Shown: positions 49,255 through 57,886 of the stretch, piece after piece | Position numbering within the stretch: the stretch's first letter is position 1 | How the letters are laid out: every line of letters begins with the position of its first letter | DNA from: UBA2199 sp964628035 | Lineage (GTDB): Bacteria > Acidobacteriota > Aminicenantia > UBA2199 | NCBI GenBank assembly: GCA_964628035.1 | Contig: CAZVPI010000014.1 | Location: 16,680 to 80,679, forward strand | DNA: 64,000 nt | Direction of reading: 5' to 3' | Made by a program: the position numbers and the translations under genes | The notes under the pieces: model-generated | Seen by the model: only the letters and a program-made list of their open reading frames with translations | Databases searched by the model: none | What the model was told of the DNA's origin: nothing

Positions 49255-49791
49255 TTATGCCTCCTGAGCATGAATGTGCTGGATTTGTGACAGCGCCCGC
49301 TCGAACGCGTTCTCGCGGATCGCATTCCCGATGGCGCGACGCACCGCATCCGGGTCGCCGCGCTCAACGACCCTTTGCGAAGCAGAATCCGCCTCCGTGT
49401 CCGCCTGCCGGGCGGCCCGCGGCCTCAAGGCGGCTCCCGCCAGGGCGGTAAAAAAGGGGGACGCCTGCCCCTGCGCCTCGTGGCCGGAGGCGGCTGGCTC
49501 CTGTCCGGCGGCGGCATAGAACAGGGACTCGGCCAGAAGCTCGCTTCCGGCCGTCCGCGCGGGGACGTTCCGCCAGCCGGCGTGCAGCAGCAAGAAGGCG
49601 GCCAGGGCCGCGACCAGCAGCAGCGAGGCGGCGGCCAGCGCGGCCGTCCTGAAGTCGAGCCGCGGCTCCCTGCGCGGGAGGGGACCCTCGGCAGGCCTCA
49701 GCGGCCGCAGGCGGAATTCCTCCAGCGCCGCCGCCTTGTCGCGCCCGATCAGCGCCTGGATCTCGCGCCAGGCCTTATCCCTCTCGTCCAT
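49255..49791 (-). CDS. Anti-sigma-factor-like single-pass membrane protein
   Basis: A 178-residue protein. Residues 1-45 are charged and probably cytoplasmic (MDERDKAWREIQALIGRDKAAALEEFRLRPL). A single transmembrane segment lies at about 48-70 (AALAAASLLLVAALAAFLLLHAGW), and the rest is periplasmic, ending in a helical DAVRRAIGNAIRENAFERALSQIQHIHAQ. This topology and the 17-base overlap with the sigma gene suggest an anti-sigma factor. It lacks the zinc-binding HCC motif of ZAS-type anti-sigmas. Confidence 0.72.
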   Translation of the reverse strand: MDERDKAWREIQALIGRDKAAALEEFRLRPLRPAEGPLPRREPRLDFRTAALAAASLLLVAALAAFLLLHAGWRNVPARTAGSELLAESLFYAAAGQEPAASGHEAQGQASPFFTALAGAALRPRAARQADTEADSASQRVVERGDPDAVRRAIGNAIRENAFERALSQIQHIHAQEA

Positions 49792-50344
49792 GGTTTTCCT
49801 CCTGATAGCGATGCAGCACCGCCGCCCGCGCCCGGTTCAGGCGCGACATGACCGTGCCGCGGCGGATGCGCAGGACGGCGGCGATCTCCCCATAGGGCAT
49901 CTCGCCGTACTCGCGCAGGACCAGCACGTCGCGCAGCTTCGCCGGCAGGGCGGCGATGGCCCGGCGCACGAGGGCGATCTGCTCCTGGCGCTCGGCCTGG
50001 TCCTCCGGCGTGTCGCGCTCGACCGCGCAGCCCTCGCTCACCGCTTCCTGCGGGCCGCGCACCTTGCGCCGCCGCGCCTGGTCAAGGCAGGTGTTGCGGG
50101 CGATGCGCATCACCCAGGCCGGCAGCGTCTCCAGGCGCACCTCATGCTTGTGGGCCAGGGCCTTGGCGAAGGTCTCCTGGGCCAGGTCGCGGGCGTCGGC
50201 GGCATTGCCCGCGAAGCCCAGGCACAGGCAGAAAATCCTGTCCCGCATCGCCAGCAGACCCTCGCGCACCCTGGCTTCCGCCTGCAGGTCGAACGCCTCG
50301 GCCATTGTCGCCTCCCCGATCGCCATCGCTGTCGCCTGCATCAC
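49775..50344 (-). CDS. ECF-type RNA polymerase sigma factor
   Basis: A 189-residue sigma factor. Region 2 reads RDRIFCLCLGFAGNAADARDLAQETFAKAL and LPAWVMRIARNTCLDQARRRK; region 4 reads IALVRRAIAALPAKLRDVLVLREYGEMPYGEIAAVLRIRRGTVMSRLNRARAAVLHRY. Both DNA-contact regions are complete. GTG 50344 is followed directly by ATG 50341; either may be used. It is first in an operon with a membrane anti-sigma-like protein and a secreted protein. Confidence 0.92.
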   Translation of the reverse strand: MMQATAMAIGEATMAEAFDLQAEARVREGLLAMRDRIFCLCLGFAGNAADARDLAQETFAKALAHKHEVRLETLPAWVMRIARNTCLDQARRRKVRGPQEAVSEGCAVERDTPEDQAERQEQIALVRRAIAALPAKLRDVLVLREYGEMPYGEIAAVLRIRRGTVMSRLNRARAAVLHRYQEENHGREG

Positions 50345-50382
50345 ACCCTAACGACGCGCCAGGAGACAAAAATATTCCTTGC

Positions 50383-50558
50383 AACGCAGTGAAAAGTGAA
50401 AGGGTTTTCAAGGGCCGGCAGAGCCCAGTGAAAGAGTCTGGAAAAACACCCTAGTGGCTTGCTGTTCCCGCCTTTTCTTTGTTCCTTTTCAGACTCTTTC
50501 ACTTTTCACCTTTCATGTTTCACTCTCTTCCCCCTTTCCCTTTTCACTCTCTTTCGTT
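50383..50558. repeat. Degenerate intergenic hairpin element, copy 6
   Basis: The purine arm AGTGAAAAGTGAAAGGG and AGTGAAAGAGTCTGGAAAAA (50389-50455) faces GTTCCTTTTCAGACTCTTTC and ACTTTTCACCTTTCATG, CCCTTTTCACTCTC (50481-50552). AAAGAGTCTG/CAGACTCTTT is an exact ten-pair match. The pyrimidine arm runs into the promoter of ppnP. Confidence 0.6.
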
Positions 50559-50568
50559 GTGCTATAAT
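50541..50568 (+). promoter_or_regulatory. Extended -10 promoter of ppnP
   Basis: TGCTATAAT (TATAAT at 50563-50568) is a perfect extended -10 box; TTTTCA at 50541-50546 is a moderate -35 with a 16-base spacer. The ATG of ppnP lies 33 bases downstream. Confidence 0.7.
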
Positions 50569-50601
50569 CCCCCTGCAATCCACGCGCGGGAGGTTTCCGC
50601 C

Positions 50602-50883
50602 ATGTTCAAGGTGAACGAATATTTTGACGGCAAGGTCAAGTCGCTGGCCTTCGAGAGCCCGGCCGGCCCGGCCACCATCGGCGTCATGGCCCCGGGCGAG
50701 TACGAGTTCGCCACCTCGACCCTGGAGATCATGCAGGTGGTCAGCGGCAAGCTGACGGTGAAGCTGCCCGGCCGCAAGACCTGGCGGTCGTACGGGCCCG
50801 GCAAGTCGTTCGCCGTGCCGGCGCGGAAGAAATTCCAGCTGAAGGTAGCCGAGGAGAGCGCCTACCTCTGCCTGTACAAATAG
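50602..50883 (+). CDS. ppnP: Pyrimidine/purine nucleoside phosphorylase PpnP (YaiE, DUF1255)
   Basis: A 93-residue small cupin-like enzyme covering the full family length. MFKVNEYFDGKVKSLAFES, GVMAPGEYEFATSTLEIMQVVSG, W.SYGPGKSFAVPARKKFQLKV and SAYLCLYK match PpnP closely. Family members cleave many nucleosides with phosphate, serving nucleoside salvage. GGGAGG precedes ATG 50602, and an extended -10 promoter is just upstream. Confidence 0.93.
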   Translation: MFKVNEYFDGKVKSLAFESPAGPATIGVMAPGEYEFATSTLEIMQVVSGKLTVKLPGRKTWRSYGPGKSFAVPARKKFQLKVAEESAYLCLYK

Positions 50884-50940
50884 GCGCCAGCCATCCCTGC
50901 CGTCCGGCCATGTCGCCGGGCCGAAGGCGAGGAGCAATTC

Positions 50941-52401
50941 ATGGAACAGCAAACGCAAATTCTGTTGGTCGTGATCGGTTATTTCTCGCTGCTCATCCTG
51001 TGGGGGCTCCACCAGGGCCGCAAGGTCAAGAACAACTGCGACTATGCCATTGCCGGGCGCACCCTGCCCGGATGGGCGGCCGCCCTCTCCGAGCGGGCCA
51101 CCGGCGAGTCTTCCTGGGCGCTGCTGGGATTGCCGGGCATGGCCTACGCCACCGGTTTGATGGAGATCTGGACGGCGCTGGGATGCGTGGCCGGCATCGT
51201 CACCGCCTGGGCCGGGTTGGCCTGGCGCCTGCGCGACGAGGCGGAAAAGTACCAGGCGAACACCTTCAGCGAGTACATCGCCCGCAAGCATGGGGAGATG
51301 GAAGCGGCGATCCGCGTCGTGGCCAGCCTGACCATCGTATTCTTCTTTTTCTTCTATGTCGGCGCCCAGTTTTTGGGCGGCGGCAAGACACTGTTCACTC
51401 TTTTCGGGCTGCCGGAACGATGGGGCATGCTGGCCACGGCCCTGATCATCGTCCCCTACACCATCTACGGCGGATTCCGCAGCGTGGTTTACACCGACTG
51501 CATCCAGGCCGCGCTCATGATCCTGGCCCTGGTCGTCACGCCGGTCGCCGGCATGCTGTACATCGCCCGCACCCCGGGCCTGTTCGCCGCCTCCATTCCG
51601 GCGGCGCTGAAGGCGGCGGGCCCGACCTATGCATCTCTGAGCGGGGCGGCTTCGGGATTTGCCGCCGGCGTGATGATCCTGGCCGGCTTCTCCTGGTTTT
51701 TCGGCTACCTGGGCGGGCAGCCACAGCTCAGCATACGCTTCATGGCCATCCGCGACGCCACCCAGGCGCGGAAGGCCCGCAACATCGGCATCGCCTGGAC
51801 CCTGGTCGCCTACATCGGCGCCCTGGCCATCGGCTGGATCGGCATCGCCCTCTTCGGGCCCCACGGGCTGGCCGACCAGGAGCACGTGTTCCCCGCCGTG
51901 CTGCTGAAGCTTTTTCCGCCGGCGCTGGCAGCCGTGCTCAGCACCGGCGCCATCGCCGCCATGGTCTCCACCGCCGACTCGCTGTTGGTGCTGTCGGCAT
52001 CGGAGCTTGCGGAGAACCTGACCCGCCTCCGCGGCCGGGAGAAGGATGCCGCCGCCTGCCTGCGCCGTTCGCGCCTGATCACCGCCCTGCTGGCCGCCGT
52101 GGCCCTGGCCGTGGCCTACACCATTCCCACCCGCCTCATCTTCAGCATCGTGGGCTATGTTTGGGCCGGAGTCGGAGGCACGTTTTCGGTCGTCATCCTG
52201 CTGACCCTATTCTGGAAACGCTACCACGGCCGGGCGGTGATCGCCACCATCGTCAGCGGCCTGCTGTTCACCGTGTTGTGGAGCGTCAGCGGCATGAACG
52301 CCCGTCTTACCTCGCGCCTGCTGACTTTTTTCGTCGCCGGCGCCGTTGCCGTGGCGGCGACGATCGCCCTGCCCAAGAAAAGCCCTGGGCACGAAAGCTG
52401 A
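50941..52401 (+). CDS. Sodium:solute symporter (SSS family, PutP-like)
   Basis: A 486-residue membrane protein with about 13 helices. FAIAGRTLPGWAAALSERATGESSW near residue 45, FFFFFYVGAQFLGGGKTL, YTIYGGFRSVVYTDCIQAALMI and the late AIAAMVSTADSLLVLSASELAENL (sodium site) are typical of proline/pantothenate-type symporters. The best guess for substrate is an amino acid such as proline, in line with the peptide-degrading enzymes around it. GAGGAG precedes the ATG. Confidence 0.9.
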   Translation: MEQQTQILLVVIGYFSLLILWGLHQGRKVKNNCDYAIAGRTLPGWAAALSERATGESSWALLGLPGMAYATGLMEIWTALGCVAGIVTAWAGLAWRLRDEAEKYQANTFSEYIARKHGEMEAAIRVVASLTIVFFFFFYVGAQFLGGGKTLFTLFGLPERWGMLATALIIVPYTIYGGFRSVVYTDCIQAALMILALVVTPVAGMLYIARTPGLFAASIPAALKAAGPTYASLSGAASGFAAGVMILAGFSWFFGYLGGQPQLSIRFMAIRDATQARKARNIGIAWTLVAYIGALAIGWIGIALFGPHGLADQEHVFPAVLLKLFPPALAAVLSTGAIAAMVSTADSLLVLSASELAENLTRLRGREKDAAACLRRSRLITALLAAVALAVAYTIPTRLIFSIVGYVWAGVGGTFSVVILLTLFWKRYHGRAVIATIVSGLLFTVLWSVSGMNARLTSRLLTFFVAGAVAVAATIALPKKSPGHES

Positions 52402-52417
52402 AAAAACAGCAGGCAAG

Positions 52418-52450
52418 AAAAAACCCGGCGCCCTGCGGGAGCGCCGGGCT
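52418..52450 (-). terminator. Rho-independent terminator of the FecR/DUF6600 gene
   Basis: Minus-strand reading: CCCGGCGC, loop, GCGCCGGG followed by TTTTTT. It starts 14 bases past the stop codon at 52464. Confidence 0.85.
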
Positions 52451-52463
52451 GGCGGATCGTCCC

Positions 52464-54086
52464 TTATTTCCCGTCGTCCTTGCGGACGCGCTCTCCGGCA
52501 TGGCCCTGGCCGCCGTCGCCGGCCCGCGCCCCGGCGCTGTCGCCGGCGCCCTGGCCGCCCTGGCTCCCCGATGACTGGCCGGAGGAGGGGAGGAAGACCG
52601 CTTCGCGGATGCGGGCGCGGCCGATGCTCGCCCGGTCATCCGAAGAGGCCCCCAGCTCGGGGCACTTCACGGCATTGCCGTCATAGTGGATCGTCACCCG
52701 GCGCCGCAAAGCCCAGCGGCTGTCGGGATTCCAGTCGCGACCCAGCACGAAGCGGTCGGGTTCGCCGGCGCGGTTGCCGCTGCGGTCGGTTGCCGGGATG
52801 CCGGGCCGCGGCACCGTCAGGATCGCCTTGGGCACCGTGGGCAGCCTCACCCCCTCGATGGGGCCGGTCTCCCTGCCCGTGGCCAGCCGCCTGCTCTCGC
52901 TGCTGTCAGGGGCCTTCAAGACCCTCTTGATCAGGGTGACCACCTGCCCCGGCAGCTCGGGCTTTTTGGGCGGCCGGTTGGGCCAGCCCGGCTCGCCGGC
53001 CTGGTTGCCCAGCCCGGGCTGGAAATGGAAGTAGTGACGCCAGAAATAGTCGAAGGTGGGGAACCCGTAATAGGGGCCGTCGATGGCCTGCGCATAGAGC
53101 CCCCGGTAATCGACGCAGCCGCTGTGGAACCAGTCTCCCGGCACCCAGGTCCAGCCGCGCTTCATCCATACCCAGGTGCCCATGTGGGCCGGCACCCAGC
53201 CCCAGGGCTGCTGCGGCACCAGGAACAGCTGGCCGCCGACGCGGGTGAAGCCGGCGTGGAAGAACGGCCGCGCCGAGTGGGCGAAGCGCTCGTCGGCCGG
53301 CCGCCAGACATAGCCGAACAGCTCGTCATAGATCCACTCACCGTACAGCGAGGACCATTTCTCGGCCCAGTAGGTCAGCGCCGGGTTGCCGAACTTCAGC
53401 TTGGGCGGCACCTTGCTGATGCCGCGGTGCAGTTCCTGGAAATGGCGGTCGACGAACTCGTTCCAGGCCGTAAACTCCAGGCCGCGCGGTTCCACCTTTG
53501 CGCTCAACGCGTGGCCGGCGCTCACGGCCACAGGCATGCCGCTGCGCACGGCGGCCCTCTTCAGCGAGCGGCTGTCGGCGCCGTACAGCAGCTCGAACCT
53601 GCCGCCGTCGGAGAAGAACGAAACGCCGCCGCCGTCGTCCAGGCGGATGGTGGCGCGCACCCGGCTCTTCAGGTTCACGGCCGCGAGCGGCGTGACCACC
53701 TGGAAGAGCTCCAGTCCGTAGGTCTGCGGCAGGGCGTACAACTGGCCCCGCTCCAGCTCCAGCGTCGTGATCTTCCAATTGGAGGTCAGGCTGGGTGCCA
53801 GCACCGTGGCCAGGCGCAGCCGTGACCCCTTGTCGAGGCGGATGACGGTGCCGTTGTCGAACTGCAGCTCGCAGCGGCCGCCGCCCGAGGTGATCACCGT
53901 GTCGCCGGGAGCCAGGGGCAGGTTGACCCCGGCCTGGTCCCTTTCCCCGTCCTGGCGCAGGACCATGGCGCCGTTTTCCACGAACGATATGTGTCCATAT
54001 ACCGACGCTTCGGAAGCCAACAGCGCTGCGGAGGAAAGGGCGATGGCTGCCAGAAGGAAACCCAGGGGAGCGATTTTTCTTGTCAT
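52464..54086 (-). CDS. FecR-domain protein with DUF6600-like tryptophan-rich region
   Basis: A 540-residue exported protein (signal peptide 1-25). Residues 30-150 form a FecR-type domain (GHISFVENGAMVLRQDGE, LPLAPGDTVITSGGGRCELQFDNGTVIRLDKGSRLRL, AVNLKSRVRATI). Residues 215-330 show the DUF6600 pattern (GEWIYDELFGYVWRP, WGWVPAHMGTWVWMKRGWTWVPG, FGFPTFDYFW-like). The tail is low-complexity and Gly/Ser rich. Unlike FecR of iron sensing it is not next to a receptor or sigma gene. GGAGGTG precedes ATG 54086; it is divergent from the propeller-GGDEF gene. Confidence 0.85.
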   Translation of the reverse strand: MTRKIAPLGFLLAAIALSSAALLASEASVYGHISFVENGAMVLRQDGERDQAGVNLPLAPGDTVITSGGGRCELQFDNGTVIRLDKGSRLRLATVLAPSLTSNWKITTLELERGQLYALPQTYGLELFQVVTPLAAVNLKSRVRATIRLDDGGGVSFFSDGGRFELLYGADSRSLKRAAVRSGMPVAVSAGHALSAKVEPRGLEFTAWNEFVDRHFQELHRGISKVPPKLKFGNPALTYWAEKWSSLYGEWIYDELFGYVWRPADERFAHSARPFFHAGFTRVGGQLFLVPQQPWGWVPAHMGTWVWMKRGWTWVPGDWFHSGCVDYRGLYAQAIDGPYYGFPTFDYFWRHYFHFQPGLGNQAGEPGWPNRPPKKPELPGQVVTLIKRVLKAPDSSESRRLATGRETGPIEGVRLPTVPKAILTVPRPGIPATDRSGNRAGEPDRFVLGRDWNPDSRWALRRRVTIHYDGNAVKCPELGASSDDRASIGRARIREAVFLPSSGQSSGSQGGQGAGDSAGARAGDGGQGHAGERVRKDDGK

Positions 54087-54237
54087 GGCACCTCCTAAAT
54101 AGCGCCGCCTCTGCCTACGACATCATCCTCAAAAACTATGCATTTTTAATGCCATGAATGAAGACCCCTGTTGTCCTGAAAACAGGACACGCCGATCCGC
54201 TACCCGCCGTTTCAGCTGTGCCAGGGCATTTCCTGAC

Positions 54238-54265
54238 TTGAAAATCGTCGCCCTTCTGGTATATT
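54238..54265 (+). promoter_or_regulatory. Promoter of the propeller-GGDEF sensor gene
   Basis: TTGAAA (54238-54243), 16 bases, TATATT (54260-54265), 23 bases before ATG 54289. Confidence 0.6.
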
Positions 54266-54288
54266 TAGGGTTTTCAAGGGGGATGCCC

Positions 54289-57183
54289 ATGCCGAAACCA
54301 TTGCTGCCGCGGAGGCTGCTTCTCCTCACGCTGGCCCTGTCCGCCTGCCTGTCGCCCCTGCCCGCCCTCGACCCCGGCCTGAAGCTTGGCGAATACTCCA
54401 TCGAGATCTTCACGGCCGAGAACGGCCTGCCGCAGAGCTCGGTCATGGCGCTGGTGCAGACGCGCGACGGCTATTTGTGGCTGGGAACCTACGAGGGGCT
54501 GGCGCGCTATGACGGCCATGAGTTCGTCATCTACGACAAGGGCAACACGCCGCAGATGGAGAGCAACGGCGTCAAGGCGCTGCTGGAAGACCGCGACGGC
54601 AACCTCTGGGTGGGCACCACCGCCGGCCTGCTGCGCCTGGGCTCAGCCGGGTTCGAACGCTTCGACCAGGAGCACGGACTGCGCAGTACCTCCATCCTCT
54701 GCCTGCTCCAGGACCGGGCCGGCTCCCTGTGGGTGGGCACGGCCGCCGGGCTGCACCGCTGGCAGGGGAGCCGCTTCCGGCCGGTCGCGGCCTCGCAGGG
54801 CTTCTCCTCCGATTACATCGCCGCCCTAGCCGAGGACGGCGCCGGAGGCCTCTGGGTCGGCACCGGCCTCGGCTTGAACCACCTGCGGGCCGACGGCAAG
54901 GTGGACGTGTTCCACGCCAACGGCGGGCTGCCCCATGATGACGTCCGCGCCCTCTACCTGGACCCGCAGGGCACCCTGTGGGTCGGCACCAGCGGCGGCG
55001 GCCTGGTCACCTGGAAGGACGGCGGCTTCGCGCCGCCGGCCGCAGCTCTCTCCTCGGACGACATTCGCGCCATCTACCGCGACAGCCATGGCGTGATGTG
55101 GATCGGCACCAACCAAGAGCCGGTCAACCGCCTGCACGGGGGCGAAGTCTCGGTCCTCGGCCAGAAGCTGGCCGGGCCGACATCGGGGCGGGCCATCCTG
55201 GAAGACCGCGAGGGCAGCGTTTGGGTCGGCACCCGCGACGGCCTGATCCAGCTGCGCGAGGACAAGTTCATCCGCTTCAGCTCCCGCAACGGCCTGCCGG
55301 TCGACCCCATGCGGGCCGTCTTCCAGGACCGCCAGGGAGCCATCTGGGCGGGAACCGTCGGCGGCGGCCTGGCCCGCTACCTTCAGGGCGAATGGCAGGC
55401 GTTCAGCCGCGGGCAGGGACTGGCCAGCGAACACGTCTGGTCGATCGCCCAGGGCAAGGACGGCGCGCTTTGGGTGGGAACCTACGGGGGCGGCCTGTTC
55501 CGCCTGGACGACCCGTCGCGCCCGTCGCGCTTCGTACGCGTTCCCGGCCTTGACAACGACATCATCCGCTCGCTGCTGGCCGATTCCCGGGGACGCATCT
55601 GGGCCGGCAGCAACGGCGGCGGCCTGTTCTGCATCGAGAACGGCCGCGTCACCACCTTCACCAGCAGCCAGGGCCTCCCCGACCCCTACGTCTACTCGCT
55701 GGCCGAGGATCGGCGCGGCCGCATCTGGGCCGGCGTGTTCAACGGCGGCCTGGCCGTGCTCGAGAACGGGCGCTTCCGAGCTTTCGGCGGTAAGGACCTT
55801 TCCAGCCAGCCGGTTTGGGCCATCCACGTCGACAACGAGGGCGACGTCTGGGCCGGCACCGACCACGCCGGGCTGGTGTGGATCCGGGGCGAGACCGTGC
55901 AGCGCTTCACCAGCCACGACGGCCTGTACAGCGACCAGGCCTTCCAGATCCTGGAGGACTCCCGCGGCCGCCTGTGGCTGAACGGCAACAAGGGGGTCTA
56001 CCACGTTGCCAAGGAGGACCTGATCGCCTTCGCCGCCGGCCGCATCCGGCGCATCCCCTGCATCGCCTACGGCAAATCGGAGGGGATCAGGGTGACCGAG
56101 AGCAGCGGCCCGGCCTCTCCCGCCGGCTGCATCGACCACCGGGGCCGCGTCTGGTTCCCCACCATCCGCGGGCTGGTCCGCTTCGATCCCGACCGCCAGC
56201 ACATCAACCGCGTCGAACCCCCGGTGGCGATCGAGAGCGTGCGCATCAACGGCCAGGCGCGGCCCATCTCCGCCCCGGCGCTGGTGCCCCCGGGTCCGGG
56301 CAACATCGAGATCGACTACACGGCCGTCAGCTTCCTCCAGGTGGACAAGATGCGCTTCGCCTACCGCCTGGAAGGCTTTGACTCCGACTGGGTCCAGGCC
56401 GGCGGCCGGCGCTCCGCCTTCTACACCAACCTGCCGCCGGGCAGCTACACCTTCCGCGTCATCGCCGGCAACGGCGACGATGTGTGGAACCGCGAGGGAG
56501 CGTCCTTCTCCTTCACGCTGAAGCCCTTCTTCACCGAGACCGCCCTGTTCCGGGTCCTGGTCATCCTGGGCCTTCTCCTGCTCGTGGCCGGTTTTTTCCT
56601 CCTGCTCCTGCGCCGGGCCAGGGCGCGCGAACGCAAACTGGAGCGGATCGTCGGCGAACGCACGGCCCAGTTGCAGCACCTGGCGCGCTACGACGGGCTG
56701 ACCGACCTGGCCAACCACCGCACGTTTTACGAGACCTTCCACAAGGAGTGGGCGGTGGCCGGCCGCGAGAAAAAGCCGCTTTCTCTGATCGCCGCCGACA
56801 TCGACCACTTCAAGCCCTACAACGACTCGCTGGGGCACCAGCAGGGAGACGAGTGCCTGCGCAAGGTGGCGTCCGTCCTGCGCGCCCACGCCAAGCGCCC
56901 CGCCGACCTGGCCGCCCGCACCGGCGGCGACGAGTTCTTCCTGCTGCTGCCGGGAACGCCCGGCGAGGGGGCCGAGGCCATCGCCGAGGGCATCCGCGCC
57001 GCCTTGGCCGACCTGGCCATCCCCCACCCGGCGTCACCGAAAGCGCCGGTGGTCACGGTCAGCCTGGGCGTGGTTTCCATCGTGCCGCCCCCCACCACCG
57101 AGGCCAACCAGTTCATCGCCCACGCCGACCAGGCGCTGTACCGCAGCAAGCAGGGGGGAGGCAGGAAACCCCACGGCGGCTGA
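54289..57183 (+). CDS. Periplasmic two-component-type propeller sensor fused to a GGDEF diguanylate cyclase
   Basis: A 964-residue sensor. The signal peptide is followed by some 12-14 Reg_prop repeats (pattern L.ED..G.LWVGT..GL.R, from residue 40 to 650), then a Y_Y_Y domain (IEIDYTAVSFLQVDKMRFAYRLEGFDSDWV, TNLPPGSYTFRVIAGNGDDVWN). One transmembrane helix (FRVLVILGLLLLVAGFFLLLLRR) and a GGDEF domain with LARYDGLTDLANHRTFYETF and ARTGGDEFFLLLPG follow. The GGDEF motif is intact, so it should make c-di-GMP. There is no histidine kinase or receiver. ATG 54289 has AAGGGGG upstream; ATG 54283 is a possible alternative. Confidence 0.93.
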   Translation: MPKPLLPRRLLLLTLALSACLSPLPALDPGLKLGEYSIEIFTAENGLPQSSVMALVQTRDGYLWLGTYEGLARYDGHEFVIYDKGNTPQMESNGVKALLEDRDGNLWVGTTAGLLRLGSAGFERFDQEHGLRSTSILCLLQDRAGSLWVGTAAGLHRWQGSRFRPVAASQGFSSDYIAALAEDGAGGLWVGTGLGLNHLRADGKVDVFHANGGLPHDDVRALYLDPQGTLWVGTSGGGLVTWKDGGFAPPAAALSSDDIRAIYRDSHGVMWIGTNQEPVNRLHGGEVSVLGQKLAGPTSGRAILEDREGSVWVGTRDGLIQLREDKFIRFSSRNGLPVDPMRAVFQDRQGAIWAGTVGGGLARYLQGEWQAFSRGQGLASEHVWSIAQGKDGALWVGTYGGGLFRLDDPSRPSRFVRVPGLDNDIIRSLLADSRGRIWAGSNGGGLFCIENGRVTTFTSSQGLPDPYVYSLAEDRRGRIWAGVFNGGLAVLENGRFRAFGGKDLSSQPVWAIHVDNEGDVWAGTDHAGLVWIRGETVQRFTSHDGLYSDQAFQILEDSRGRLWLNGNKGVYHVAKEDLIAFAAGRIRRIPCIAYGKSEGIRVTESSGPASPAGCIDHRGRVWFPTIRGLVRFDPDRQHINRVEPPVAIESVRINGQARPISAPALVPPGPGNIEIDYTAVSFLQVDKMRFAYRLEGFDSDWVQAGGRRSAFYTNLPPGSYTFRVIAGNGDDVWNREGASFSFTLKPFFTETALFRVLVILGLLLLVAGFFLLLLRRARARERKLERIVGERTAQLQHLARYDGLTDLANHRTFYETFHKEWAVAGREKKPLSLIAADIDHFKPYNDSLGHQQGDECLRKVASVLRAHAKRPADLAARTGGDEFFLLLPGTPGEGAEAIAEGIRAALADLAIPHPASPKAPVVTVSLGVVSIVPPPTTEANQFIAHADQALYRSKQGGGRKPHGG

Positions 57184-57205
57184 AGCCCGCGACCCCGGCC
57201 GGCGG

Positions 57206-57242
57206 CAAAAACGCGCCCGGGGCCGCGTCGGCTCCCGGGCGC
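57206..57242 (-). terminator. Terminator of the DUF6249 gene
   Basis: GCGCCCGGG (57213-57221) pairs with CCCGGGCGC (57234-57242); on the minus strand the stem is followed closely by TTTTT. It lies 28 bases after the stop codon at 57270. Confidence 0.7.
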
Positions 57243-57269
57243 AGGCGAAAGGTCAAGCGCCGTGACGGG

Positions 57270-57626
57270 CTATTCGTCCCGGTCCTGGCGGCGGGCGATG
57301 GCGTGATCAACGATCATGCCCAGACCGGCCATGAAAAAGACGGCGCCGGCCATGATCTCCTCGCGGACGACTGGCGGCACCCAGGCATGGATCGCATAGG
57401 CGAACATGAACGCCGGACCTACGGCGATCAGGACGATGCCCCACTTCAGGGAAGAGGCCGACGGGGCCGGGAGCCGTTTGCTGAAGAGGAGTTGCGCCTT
57501 CTCATCCACCATCCCCTTTTCGATCAGCTTGTGCCGCAGACGGTTCTCCGAAACCACCTTGACGAGTTCCAGCGTGAAATACCCGATCGCGAACAGGATC
57601 AAAACCGGAGCCAGATCATCCAACAT
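57270..57626 (-). CDS. Small membrane protein of the DUF6249 type
   Basis: A 118-residue protein with three hydrophobic segments (LAPVLILFAIGYFTLEL, WGIVLIAVGPAFMFAYAI, EIMAGAVFFMAGLGMIVDHAI) separated by a charged stretch (RHKLIEKGMVDEKAQLL). Such proteins often neighbour ECF sigma genes; here an ECF sigma remnant starts divergently next to it. GGAGGTG precedes the ATG at 57626. The function is unknown. Confidence 0.72.
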   Translation of the reverse strand: MLDDLAPVLILFAIGYFTLELVKVVSENRLRHKLIEKGMVDEKAQLLFSKRLPAPSASSLKWGIVLIAVGPAFMFAYAIHAWVPPVVREEIMAGAVFFMAGLGMIVDHAIARRQDRDE

Positions 57627-57661
57627 GTTTCACCTCCAGTGGCGATCTTCCGGGCGGCAAC

Positions 57662-57886
57662 GGCCGCCCCTGTAGGGAGGACCTGCCGGCGCTGCTGCGG
57701 GCGGAGATCGAACGGCTCCCGGCGCCGCATCGCCTGGCGCTGACCCTCTTCCTTTGCGCCGGAATGAACTACGACGAGATCGGCCGGGCGATGAACCTGC
57801 CTGTGGGAGCGATCAAGAGCCATCTTTATCGCGCCCGCGGCAAGCTGCGCGAGCGTCTGGCGCCCGCGCTGCAGGAGGAGACATGA
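57662..57886 (+). pseudogene. ECF sigma factor remnant: region 4 only
   Basis: Frame reading ends 57886. It gives LPALLRAEIERLPAPHRLALTL, then AGMNYDEIGRAMNLPVGAIKSHLYRARGKLRERL, a complete sigma-70 region 4 (compare LP...R.vl.L....Y.EIA..L..p.GTVKSRL.RAR..L). Region 2 is missing and no ATG, GTG or TTG precedes this stretch in frame; the divergent DUF6249 gene begins immediately upstream. A 5' deletion or rearrangement is likely. The stop overlaps the following ATG by 4 bases, as in intact sigma/anti-sigma pairs. Confidence 0.75.
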
